In this document: piece after piece, positions 4,771 through 11,136 of the stretch
Position numbering within the stretch: position 1 is the first letter of the stretch
Layout of the letters: every line of letters starts with the position of its first letter
Source: Burkholderiales bacterium
GTDB lineage: Bacteria > Pseudomonadota > Gammaproteobacteria > Burkholderiales > Burkholderiaceae_A
Reading direction: 5' to 3'
NCBI GenBank assembly: GCA_030828265.1
Contig: JAURCW010000012.1
Location: forward strand, 1-13,220
Length of the DNA stretch: 13,220 nucleotides
Program-made: the position numbers and the translations under genes
The notes under the pieces: model-generated
Databases searched by the model: none
Told to the model about the DNA's origin: nothing
What the model saw: only the letters and a program-made list of their open reading frames with translations

Positions 4771-4915
4771 ACCCTTGGGCCGTGGTCCGAGTACCATTGA
4801 GGCTTTTGAAGAACTTTTGCGCTGGATACTGACTAGCATACGGCTTATCTTGGCGGTTGGTATCTTTGCTTTTTGTGCTGGTTATTTGTATCAAATTGGA
4901 GGACATTGGCTTTGA
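4751..4915 (+). CDS. Small single-span membrane protein, 54 aa
   Basis: A 54-residue protein with one hydrophobic helix (about 27-50, including LILAVGIFAFCAGYLYQIGG) after a charged, Pro-containing N-terminal segment (MKEKQPEPLGRGPSTIEAFE). With basic residues before the helix, an N-in topology is likely. The ATG at 4751 lies within the end of the HTH gene; the RBS is weak (GATGGGGATT), so translation may depend on coupling. It is too short and too early in the layout to be called a holin with any confidence; small phage membrane proteins may also affect host envelope or superinfection. Its TGA stop overlaps the TTG start of the next gene. Confidence 0.68.
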   Translation: MKEKQPEPLGRGPSTIEAFEELLRWILTSIRLILAVGIFAFCAGYLYQIGGHWL

Positions 4916-5136
4916 CAAATCTTAGTGCGGCATTTTTCCCTTGCCCTGAATGCGGCAAGCTAGCTAAATGCTTAGAGGTGCGCAAGCGCGCAAGCGGTGA
5001 GGATACGTGGAAGTACCGGAGGTACGAGTGCTCCAGTGAGCATAAGTTTTCTACGGCAGAACATACTTACCAGCCCGTGCGTGGGCATAAGAAAAACTTG
5101 ATTCAGTTTCGAGAGGAGATAGGCGATGCCGACTGA
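4912..5136 (+). CDS. Zinc-ribbon protein, Ogr/NrdR-like finger, 74 aa
   Basis: A 74-residue protein with a single zinc-binding module: CPECG (C11, C14), then RRYECSSEHKFSTAEH (C40, H44). This fits a C-x2-C...C-x3-H ribbon and resembles the N-terminus of NrdR ('CP.CG...RRR..C..C..RF.T.E') and the phage Ogr/Delta activators. The last ligand is His rather than Cys. Such proteins bind DNA or RNA polymerase and can activate late genes, but that is only suggested here. The start is a TTG at 4912: it overlaps the previous stop (TTGA) and has GGAGG (4898-4902) nine bases upstream. An ATG at 4873 would add residues from within the membrane-protein gene and lacks an RBS. Confidence 0.68.
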   Translation: MTNLSAAFFPCPECGKLAKCLEVRKRASGEDTWKYRRYECSSEHKFSTAEHTYQPVRGHKKNLIQFREEIGDAD

Positions 5137-5362
5137 TGAGGAATTCAGGGAGTTGGATTTACTTTTAGGAGATGCAAGAAATGAAAACAGAGTCTTACGA
5201 CACCGACTGGATAAAGCCTTGGATGAAGCCGTGCGACTACGACAAGTCTTGGAAGGCATCCTCGCCTTATCCTACCAATCCATTTATCCGAGTCAATCCC
5301 AAGGAGCTGGTGAAGGCCCACCGAATGTGGGAGAAGCAGCAACAGAAATTGGAGCAGACTAA
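5126..5362 (+). CDS. Hypothetical coiled-coil protein, 78 aa (overlaps next gene)
   Basis: An unrecognised 78-residue protein. ATG 5126 has GAGAGGAGA (5111-5119) with good spacing, one of the strongest starts in the window. Residues 4-46 are a charged amphipathic helix likely to form a coiled coil (DEEFRELDLLLGDARNENRV, then LRHRLDKALDEAVRLRQVLE). The last 30 residues are Ser/Gly/Pro/Gln-rich and look disordered. From 5181 onward the DNA is also read in another frame by the next gene, so its low-complexity tail may be shaped by that frame. It overlaps the preceding zinc-ribbon gene by 11 bases. Confidence 0.65.
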   Translation: MPTDEEFRELDLLLGDARNENRVLRHRLDKALDEAVRLRQVLEGILALSYQSIYPSQSQGAGEGPPNVGEAATEIGAD

Positions 5363-5408
5363 AGCGGACAATCAGTTTTGGGAGCAATTGGGCACAAGCC
5401 CGTTTTAA
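5181..5408 (+). CDS. Hypothetical protein ending in SPF, 75 aa (overlaps previous gene)
   Basis: A 75-residue protein in a different frame from the gene at 5126, sharing 182 bases with it. AGGAG (5167-5171) lies nine bases before ATG 5181; an ATG at 5172 is too close. The sequence looks like a real protein: Trp/Asp-rich N-terminus (DTDWIKPWMKPCDYDKSW), PFIRVNPKEL, a helix KAHRMWEKQQQKLEQTKADN, and the end FWEQLGTSPF. The last 46 bases lie outside the upstream gene and stop just before the RBS of the DUF3310 gene, which favours this frame being translated. No family recognised. An SPF end is shared with the primase and resembles the VPF end of the likely SSB. Confidence 0.62.
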   Translation: MKTESYDTDWIKPWMKPCDYDKSWKASSPYPTNPFIRVNPKELVKAHRMWEKQQQKLEQTKADNQFWEQLGTSPF

Positions 5409-5419
5409 AGGAGAAAGAA

Positions 5420-5938
5420 ATGATGGTTAGACAAAAACGTAGGAGCCTTGGTGCGCGGATGGCGATCCAGTATTTTATGGACTACCCTGATGCCCCTTGT
5501 AGCGTAGGAGCTAAGAAATTTAGCATTGCAAATTCAACCGCGTGGCATGCCCGCAAGGAGGCTAGGAAGATGGCGAAGAAGAAACCGGCGGCTAAGAAAA
5601 CATCGTCCGTGACGATTGGGCCTGAGGTAACCAAGCTTTTGCGGGAATATCATTCGCAGAAGCCTGTGCCTGTAGAAGTTCTGCAAGAGGACGATATGGT
5701 GAACAATCCGCCGCATTACCAGCTCATGCCGGGGGTGGAGGTTTACGATGTGCTTCAGGCCTTGGCTAAAAAAGGCACGGCCCTTGGCATTGACAACGAA
5801 ACATGGCGTAACTATGACCGGGGGGCGGAGTATTTGCTGCGGATGTGGGAAAAGAACGGTTATCAAGATTTATGCAAGTCGCTTTGGTATTTACACGCCC
5901 TGCGTAAAATCATGCGCAACAAAATCAAAGCTACTTAG
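5420..5938 (+). CDS. HTH-like N-terminus fused to DUF3310 (T7 gp1.7-like) domain
   Basis: A 172-residue protein. Residues 95-165 match the DUF3310 layout: NNPPHYQ (95-101), G105-x-E107 followed by YDVLQAL, YDRGAEYLLRMWEKNG (132-147), then a DL/W-Y-L segment QDLCKSLWYLHALRKI. I recall this family as containing T7 gp1.7, reported as a nucleotide kinase; whether that activity applies here is unknown. Residues 1-50 are basic and include AKKFSIANSTAWHARKEARK, which reads like a helix-turn-helix, joined by a Lys/Ala-rich linker (MAKKKPAAKK) to the rest, so the protein may bind DNA. ATG 5420 follows AAAGGAG (5407-5413); an ATG at 5423 is also possible. It ends convergently with the polymerase gene, overlapping by 8 bases, with no terminator between. 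Confidence 0.8.
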   Translation: MMVRQKRRSLGARMAIQYFMDYPDAPCSVGAKKFSIANSTAWHARKEARKMAKKKPAAKKTSSVTIGPEVTKLLREYHSQKPVPVEVLQEDDMVNNPPHYQLMPGVEVYDVLQALAKKGTALGIDNETWRNYDRGAEYLLRMWEKNGYQDLCKSLWYLHALRKIMRNKIKAT

Positions 5939-7793
5939 CCTCACCCCAGTTCGGTCCGACTTCTACGTCGCACCGGCTGGGCACCTCCAGCTCAACAGCT
6001 TGAGCCATTATCTTAGACGCCTCAATGGCGTCTTCTTTTTTGTCCACGCTGATCACCACCTCATCATGCACCTGCAGCAGGACGCGGTAGCCAGCTCGGT
6101 GCAGCTCCAGCATGGCTTTCTTGGTCTGGTCTGCAGCCGAGCCTTGGATGAGGCGGTTTAAGCCTTTGTAGGTCATGGCGCGCTTGATCCGTGGTCCGTA
6201 TTTCGCGGCGGCTTCTTCGTAAGGCAGAGCCTTATTCAGCCCCCATTGCATGGGCTCCCACAGCGGGAAGCGGCATTTACGGCCCAGCAGAGTGCGGATG
6301 GCACCACCGGAGGCAGGATGCTCAATACGGCGCATAACGGCGTTTACGGTGCCTTTGAGGAAAGGCACTTTAGTGTGGAAGGTCTGGATGAGCTCCCCGG
6401 CTTCTTCAAGGTCTAAGTCCAGCTGGGCGGCAAGCTTGGCTTTGCCCATGCCGTACATTAGTCCAAGGCCGATTGTTTTCGCCTGTTTTCTACCGATTCC
6501 TGCCATATCCGCGACCATTTGGTGGAAGTCTGTATCAGGGTTTTCCCTATAGGCTTCGACCATTTCGTGGGATCCGGGGAGGTCAAGTAGCGAAGAGTAG
6601 TGAACCAGAAGTCTGGGTTCTTGCGATGAAAAGTCATTTGATGCCCAAATTTGCCCCTCTTCTGGCAGGAACAGGCCGCGAACCATCGGGCCTATGATCT
6701 CGTGCCGAGCGGGGACTTGCTGTAGGTTAGGGTTGGCCATGGACAAACGTCCAGTAACCGTGCCACCATCGTCGGAGCGCATCTGATTGATGTGTGGATG
6801 GATGCGACCGGTCTTGGAGCTAAACCCCAAGTAAGGTTGGAGAAAGGTGCTATGAGTCTTGTTGGTCTCACGAGCCTCCAAGATCATTTTAGCAATGGGA
6901 TGCTGGCATGCCTCTAGGAAGCTCTTGGTGAAGCTAGGAGCGCCTTTTTCGGTCCGGGCATAGGGTAGGCCTAGGGAGTCGAAGGCGTTGGCTATGCTGG
7001 CCGCTGCCCAGATGTCCACATCTTTCCCTGCCAAGGCTTTCATTTCCTTAGCGATGGATTTTTCTCGGGTTTTTAGGTTACCTATAAGCTGCTCGGCCTT
7101 GTTCATATCCAGCCGTATTCCTTGGCGGGTGATGTCCAGCAGCACCGGCAGCAGGTCCGTCTCCAGCTCAAAGATGGATTCGACCTCCTCCTTGACCAGC
7201 AGGGGCTTGAAATGGTGCCAAAGCTTCAGGGTCAGGGCTGCGTCTTGCTCGGCGTAGGCCCCGACATACATCGCGGGGAGCTTCCACAGCTCCTTTTTGG
7301 GGTGTACGTTGAACTCTGCAGCGGCCTGCTTCAGGCCCTGCTCGGACTTGACTTCTTTGAGATAGTCAAAACCTAGGGCGTTTAGGCTGAAACTGAAACG
7401 GTTTTCATCCAACAGCGGAGCCGCGAGCATGGTGTCATACACCCTGCCGTTGACCTTGAAGCCCGAGGCTTGCAGCCAACCCATATCGTATGCAGCATTG
7501 TGCATGATTTTGTCAGCATTGGTGGCTAAAACATCGGCCATCCAGCGCTCGACACGGCCTTTATCTAGGTTCCCGCCACCGCCGTGGGCCACGGGGAAAT
7601 AGCCGCTCCAACCGTCCACAGCCACTGCATAGCCGACTATGTAGCCGTCGTTACGGGGCCAGCCCGGGCCCATGCTTTCCATATTCGGATCGCAGGTTTC
7701 AAGGTCAATGGCGATTTCTGTAGCGGTACTGAGGTTGGGAAAAACGTCCGGTGCGACCCACTCAGAGGGGGTAGCAAACATCGGGGTGGTCAT
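5931..7793 (-). CDS. polA: Family A DNA polymerase with 3'-5' exonuclease
   Basis: A 620-residue replicative polymerase. The N-terminal proofreading exonuclease shows D30-L-E32 (motif I), N99AAYD103 (motif II) and Y180AEQD184 (motif III), so it should be active. The polymerase core has TGRLS (347-351), motif A NDFSSQEPR with catalytic D387, motif B R435KQAK439TIGLGLMY447G, and motif C QVHDEV with D577 and E578. The residue matching E. coli Pol I Phe762 is Leu443. There is no 5'-3' exonuclease domain, as usual in phage polymerases of this size. ATG at 7793 overlaps the helicase stop (ATGA), showing coupling; AAAGG lies upstream. It is the last gene of the leftward replication operon, and its stop (5931-5933) lies inside the end of the convergent DUF3310 gene. 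Confidence 0.96.
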   Translation of the reverse strand: MTTPMFATPSEWVAPDVFPNLSTATEIAIDLETCDPNMESMGPGWPRNDGYIVGYAVAVDGWSGYFPVAHGGGGNLDKGRVERWMADVLATNADKIMHNAAYDMGWLQASGFKVNGRVYDTMLAAPLLDENRFSFSLNALGFDYLKEVKSEQGLKQAAAEFNVHPKKELWKLPAMYVGAYAEQDAALTLKLWHHFKPLLVKEEVESIFELETDLLPVLLDITRQGIRLDMNKAEQLIGNLKTREKSIAKEMKALAGKDVDIWAAASIANAFDSLGLPYARTEKGAPSFTKSFLEACQHPIAKMILEARETNKTHSTFLQPYLGFSSKTGRIHPHINQMRSDDGGTVTGRLSMANPNLQQVPARHEIIGPMVRGLFLPEEGQIWASNDFSSQEPRLLVHYSSLLDLPGSHEMVEAYRENPDTDFHQMVADMAGIGRKQAKTIGLGLMYGMGKAKLAAQLDLDLEEAGELIQTFHTKVPFLKGTVNAVMRRIEHPASGGAIRTLLGRKCRFPLWEPMQWGLNKALPYEEAAAKYGPRIKRAMTYKGLNRLIQGSAADQTKKAMLELHRAGYRVLLQVHDEVVISVDKKEDAIEASKIMAQAVELEVPSRCDVEVGPNWGEAK

Positions 7794-9298
7794 ATAACAA
7801 AGCCTTTCTCTACGCGCTGGGGTAGCACTAGGTGCAACGCTTGCTTAGCGCGGGTAATGCCAACATAAAACAGCCGGTTGGCGGTATCAGGGTTTTGGGA
7901 AGCCTCAAGGGAAAACTTAGGGCTGGTGTCAAGCAGCAACAAAACATTATCCGCTTCCCCGCCCTTTGCCGCGTGGATCGTGGATAGCCGGATTCTGGCT
8001 TGGTCCGTGATCCGTGTGCCTCGGCGCAAGATACTAACCAAGTAGGTTTTCTTATCGTCAGAAAGCTTTTCTAACGCCTCATGCCAAATGGTATCTACCT
8101 GCAGCCCGTGGTGCTCTTTGAGTTCCTCCATGACGTAGGACTTGTCGGGGTCACCTGATTTGAAGGTTTTATGCCCGCGAGCTACGCCGTCAGGGCCAAG
8201 CAGGCGGTAGATGGTTTTGACGCTTTCGTAACTGATAGGCATGCCTTTGCGCAGCCGCTCCCAATCCTGCACCGAGCGGATGATGCTAGGGCTGATGGAG
8301 CTGACGCCGTTGCGCTCAAACAGTATGCCGTTAGACTTCAGCCATTCATGGATGGGATTGAGCATGTAATTGGTGGTTGCCATGATGAGCCATTGCCCCT
8401 CATTTATCGCAACATCCTCAAAGCGGCGGTAACTCTGCACAGAGCCTTCAAACTCCCGGGCTTTCCATTCTTTGGGTTGGCGCTCTTTGACGCGCTGGAT
8501 GATTTGGTTGGCGAGGCGGTGGACGGCGGCGGGGACGCGGTAGCTCTGCTCCAGCACATGCACTTCCCCAGCAAAGCCTAAGAAGCTGCCAACATCTGCC
8601 CCGGCCCAAGTAAAAATGGCTTGGTCATCATCCCCGGCAATCCATACACGCTTTGCCCGTAATGTCAACTCCTCCACCATCTGCCATTGCAGTCTAGACA
8701 AATCCTGAGCTTCGTCTATGATAAGTACGTCGAGTTCGGGCAGATTGTGAGGCTCAGCAACAATGCGTTCCAACATGTCCGTAAAGTCGAGCAAATTCCT
8801 AGCCGATTTATAGTGACGATAACTTCGCTCGATGTACTCAAAATGGTGCCAATCTATTGACAAATTGGATTGGTTATAGTGTTTTTTGAGGTCTAAACCC
8901 TTAATACGCGCGATATTTATCTCATTAAGTATTGGGCTATCCGGTTTAGCTATGGCTACCTCCTCATCCATAGCAATCTTTAAATCCAGCCCAGCCTGAC
9001 TGGCAAACTCCCGATAATGCTCGGCGTTCATGATGTCTTCTGCCCGCACGGCTAAGCATTGGAAGGCCAAGCTGTGCAGCGTTCTGAAGTAGGGGAAGTC
9101 CGTCTTGGCGTCAAGGTGAGGGAACTTCTGCATCGCCCGTTCTTTGGCTTCGTTGGCTGCTTTGCGGGTAAAGGCAAAGTAACCAATCTTACGTGACGAT
9201 ACGTCCGCAGCCAGCTCCTCCTCGACCTTGTTGAGCAAGAACGTGGTCTTGCCCGCGCCGGGTGGACCGAAGACTTTATTAATCTTGTTCAAACTCAT
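7790..9298 (-). CDS. SF1 (UvrD/Rep-like) DNA helicase
   Basis: A 502-residue ATP-dependent helicase. Motifs in order are Walker A GPPGAGKTT (11-19), Ia-like FAFTRKAANEAKERA (41-55), Walker B LIIDEAQD (192-199), motif III GDDDQAIF (222-229), motif IV QSYRVP (251-256), motif V TIHAAKGGEADNV (440-452) and motif VI LFYVGITRAKQAL (476-488). These define a UvrD/PcrA-like SF1A enzyme, expected to move 3'-5' on single-stranded DNA. It is shorter than bacterial UvrD (about 700 residues), with reduced 1B/2B insertions, as in phage versions. It probably unwinds at the fork or in recombination. ATG 9298 is chosen; GGAG lies only two bases before it, so the start is not certain, and a TTG at 9316 would be the alternative. 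It overlaps the 82-residue gene by 20 bases. Confidence 0.94.
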   Translation of the reverse strand: MSLNKINKVFGPPGAGKTTFLLNKVEEELAADVSSRKIGYFAFTRKAANEAKERAMQKFPHLDAKTDFPYFRTLHSLAFQCLAVRAEDIMNAEHYREFASQAGLDLKIAMDEEVAIAKPDSPILNEINIARIKGLDLKKHYNQSNLSIDWHHFEYIERSYRHYKSARNLLDFTDMLERIVAEPHNLPELDVLIIDEAQDLSRLQWQMVEELTLRAKRVWIAGDDDQAIFTWAGADVGSFLGFAGEVHVLEQSYRVPAAVHRLANQIIQRVKERQPKEWKAREFEGSVQSYRRFEDVAINEGQWLIMATTNYMLNPIHEWLKSNGILFERNGVSSISPSIIRSVQDWERLRKGMPISYESVKTIYRLLGPDGVARGHKTFKSGDPDKSYVMEELKEHHGLQVDTIWHEALEKLSDDKKTYLVSILRRGTRITDQARIRLSTIHAAKGGEADNVLLLLDTSPKFSLEASQNPDTANRLFYVGITRAKQALHLVLPQRVEKGFVI

Positions 9299-9527
9299 AA
9301 CTCCAATGCGGCTCAAGCCAGACGATGATGGGAGTTGCAGGGCCTAAATAGCCGCCCTCACAGTTGTAGGCAATGTGGTCCAAGGCATCCTCTTGGCTGC
9401 TGCCCTCCGCCATCATTAGCTCGACCATTTTGTCGCCGCTGTAAACCAGCACCTTTTCGCCATCATCGCGCCAATGGTTGGTTGTGATGCCAATCACCGC
9501 ATCGTCATAGCCGTCAAATTTAATCAT
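9279..9527 (-). CDS. Conserved small phage protein, 82 aa
   Basis: An 82-residue protein with a layout I have seen often in phage genomes without a known function: FDGYDDAVIGI (4-14), VLVYSGDKMVELMMAEG (26-42), EDALDHIAYNCEGGYLG (46-62), and a C-terminal TPIIVWL. The general pattern 'yDDAiiGi ... vVYs..kii..l...G.s.eeA.e...fN..g.y.g..tPi' is shared. ATG 9527 has GAGGTGA just upstream. It lies between the primase and the SF1 helicase in the replication operon and overlaps the helicase start, so it may work with or regulate replication, but this is inference from position. Confidence 0.8.
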   Translation of the reverse strand: MIKFDGYDDAVIGITTNHWRDDGEKVLVYSGDKMVELMMAEGSSQEDALDHIAYNCEGGYLGPATPIIVWLEPHWSYEFEQD

Positions 9528-9558
9528 GGATAGTCACCTCTGCTTCTGTTGATGGTCT

Positions 9559-11094
9559 TCAAAACGGCGACCCTCCGACAAGGCGAACTGTTGGTGTATC
9601 AAACGAGCTATCCTGTTTCTGGAAGCTTGGGATGCGCCAGCAGCGCGTGGTGCGCCTTTTAATCATCATGGGTATCGGCTCGCCGCCCATGTCCCGCAGG
9701 CGCTGTGCCATACGTGGTGCGCTTAGCCCTTGGAAATTGTTGCGCTTGAGGTGGCTTTCAACGTCTTTCATACGGAAATACGTCATGCCGTCCTCTTCGT
9801 TGCGCCACGGTCTGCCCAGCAGAATTTCATCCTTTTCCATGGCCTGCTGCATGTGCGTGGTGAATTCTTCTAGCAGGTCAGTAAAGCGCCCGACAAGGCT
9901 GGTGTCCTCTGACGCCTCGTTGATGGCCTCGGTTTCCACCATCTCTTTGAGCAGCGCGTTCAGCAGGTTTTCCCAATCCTGTTTACGCAGGGTCGGGGGC
10001 AGAAGATTCAGCATCTCCATGCATGCTTTTTGGAAAATGGTTTGGTTGTGCAGCGCCTCTGTTTCTAGCTCAATACGCCTGCCGTTTACGTCAAGAAACC
10101 ATAGCGGCGGATCAGAATTGTATTTGGATAGCGACGAGAGTAAAGGCGCGTCTGGCCCTTGGGCCCCGATCCCAAACTTCCGAGTCCTGCATAGTCCGGA
10201 GTTGCAGAAGTTGGATAAGGGTATGTCTTTGCACTTGTACTGGTAATCTTTTTTACCCGCTTGTTTAATAACGATCTGGACCTCGTTATTTGGCAAAGGT
10301 GGTGAAATGTACTTAAAGTTGTACTCCGCAACCTTATCTTCCCATGCAGATGGGAAAGCCCTCTTAAGAAAGATACTAAGTGCGAACAGCCCGTTGTTGC
10401 GAGTTCCCTCTGGAAATCCTTGAGCGCACAGGGCTTGCAGGCACGGTGGCCCATCTTTAACCGGGTTTTCTGCTGGCTCCGGGACCTTTGGAGCTTCAAG
10501 CGGCCCTTCTTGGGCATTAGCTTCATATAGGTCGAAAAACTCCGCCAGAGTCGCTGCTTTTCCGTCCGGCTTAAAAGCGTACCTCGTGCCATTGTCTCCT
10601 CCAAAGTACGGTAGGTTTAAGAAGTTGCCCGTATCCCCACGGTCCACCAAAATTTCGGCTTGCTTAGGGAATATCTCGCGCCCAGCCTCACCAAGCAGCC
10701 CCGCAACTCCGCGCAGGTACTCTTGCATATCGCCAGCAGGCACGGGCGATTTGGTGAACGCAAAAACGTGTGCGCCACCCGACTTGCTTCGGCATACCAC
10801 CAAGGGTAGCCCAAGCGATTGAATTTTTTCTACCAGACCCGCGTGGTCCAGCGGGTACTGATCAATATCGATACAGCCCCAAATACAGGTGTTATCAGCG
10901 CGAATAGGAATAATGCCCAAAGATGGCTCAACCCCATCCAAATGCTTGACCCACAATTCATCTGTTGGCGGCTCCCTAACCACTTTGGCCTTGCCGACCT
11001 GTTTGCCGTCTTGGCGGTTTTTATCGATGACATAGGTTCCATAAGCAATATCTAATCCGCTGAAAATCTCCTGAAACTTTTCTACCTCGGTCAT
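9559..11094 (-). CDS. Archaeo-eukaryotic-type (AEP, TOTE-like) DNA primase
   Basis: A 511-residue primase. The N-terminal half carries the AEP core: CIWGCIDIDQY with metal-binding D76 and D78, CRSKSGGAHVF with H109 (101-111), EIFPKQAEI (140-148), and DRGDTGNFLNLPYF (151-164). This looks like the primase domain described for TOTE conflict systems and found in phage replication modules. Residues 218-310 resemble a primase C-terminal domain with a cysteine cluster (C288, C297, C302) ending in FGIG, possibly metal-binding. The last part (about 430-495) has a winged-helix feel (YFRMKDVESHL...RMAQRLRDMGG) and the protein ends in SPF. It probably makes primers for the polymerase. The RBS is weak (GAGAGAG near 11098-11104), and a strong hairpin lies between it and the upstream SSB gene. 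No DnaG- or DnaB-type gene is in the window. Confidence 0.88.
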   Translation of the reverse strand: MTEVEKFQEIFSGLDIAYGTYVIDKNRQDGKQVGKAKVVREPPTDELWVKHLDGVEPSLGIIPIRADNTCIWGCIDIDQYPLDHAGLVEKIQSLGLPLVVCRSKSGGAHVFAFTKSPVPAGDMQEYLRGVAGLLGEAGREIFPKQAEILVDRGDTGNFLNLPYFGGDNGTRYAFKPDGKAATLAEFFDLYEANAQEGPLEAPKVPEPAENPVKDGPPCLQALCAQGFPEGTRNNGLFALSIFLKRAFPSAWEDKVAEYNFKYISPPLPNNEVQIVIKQAGKKDYQYKCKDIPLSNFCNSGLCRTRKFGIGAQGPDAPLLSSLSKYNSDPPLWFLDVNGRRIELETEALHNQTIFQKACMEMLNLLPPTLRKQDWENLLNALLKEMVETEAINEASEDTSLVGRFTDLLEEFTTHMQQAMEKDEILLGRPWRNEEDGMTYFRMKDVESHLKRNNFQGLSAPRMAQRLRDMGGEPIPMMIKRRTTRCWRIPSFQKQDSSFDTPTVRLVGGSPF

Positions 11095-11113
11095 TTTCTC
11101 TCTCAGGCAAGAA

Positions 11114-11131
11114 GGGGGGCGTAGGCCCCCC
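11114..11131 (-). terminator. Strong GC hairpin between SSB and primase genes
   Basis: GGGGGGC (11114-11120) and GCCCCCC (11125-11131) form a perfect 7-bp all-GC stem with a 4-base loop (GTAG). In the leftward transcript it lies six bases after the SSB stop codon and 19 bases before the primase ATG. The bases after it (TTCTTGCC) are only weakly U-rich, so full termination is unlikely; partial attenuation or 3'-end protection of the SSB mRNA is more plausible, which would give more SSB than primase. Structure seen, role inferred. Confidence 0.55.
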
Positions 11132-11136
11132 TGTGA

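Noticed and set aside
4751..4915. Calling the one-helix protein a holin
   Set aside because: No lysis genes are nearby, and one hydrophobic helix in a 54-residue protein is not enough evidence.
9299..9316. TTG start six codons upstream of the helicase ATG
   Set aside because: No RBS precedes it and the homologous region of such helicases begins close to the Walker A motif, so the ATG at 9298 is enough.
9632..10246. A 204-codon open frame on the plus strand inside the primase gene
   Set aside because: It is antisense to a primase C-terminal half whose motifs are convincing; the product is Ser/Arg-rich and low in protein-like character, and has no RBS.
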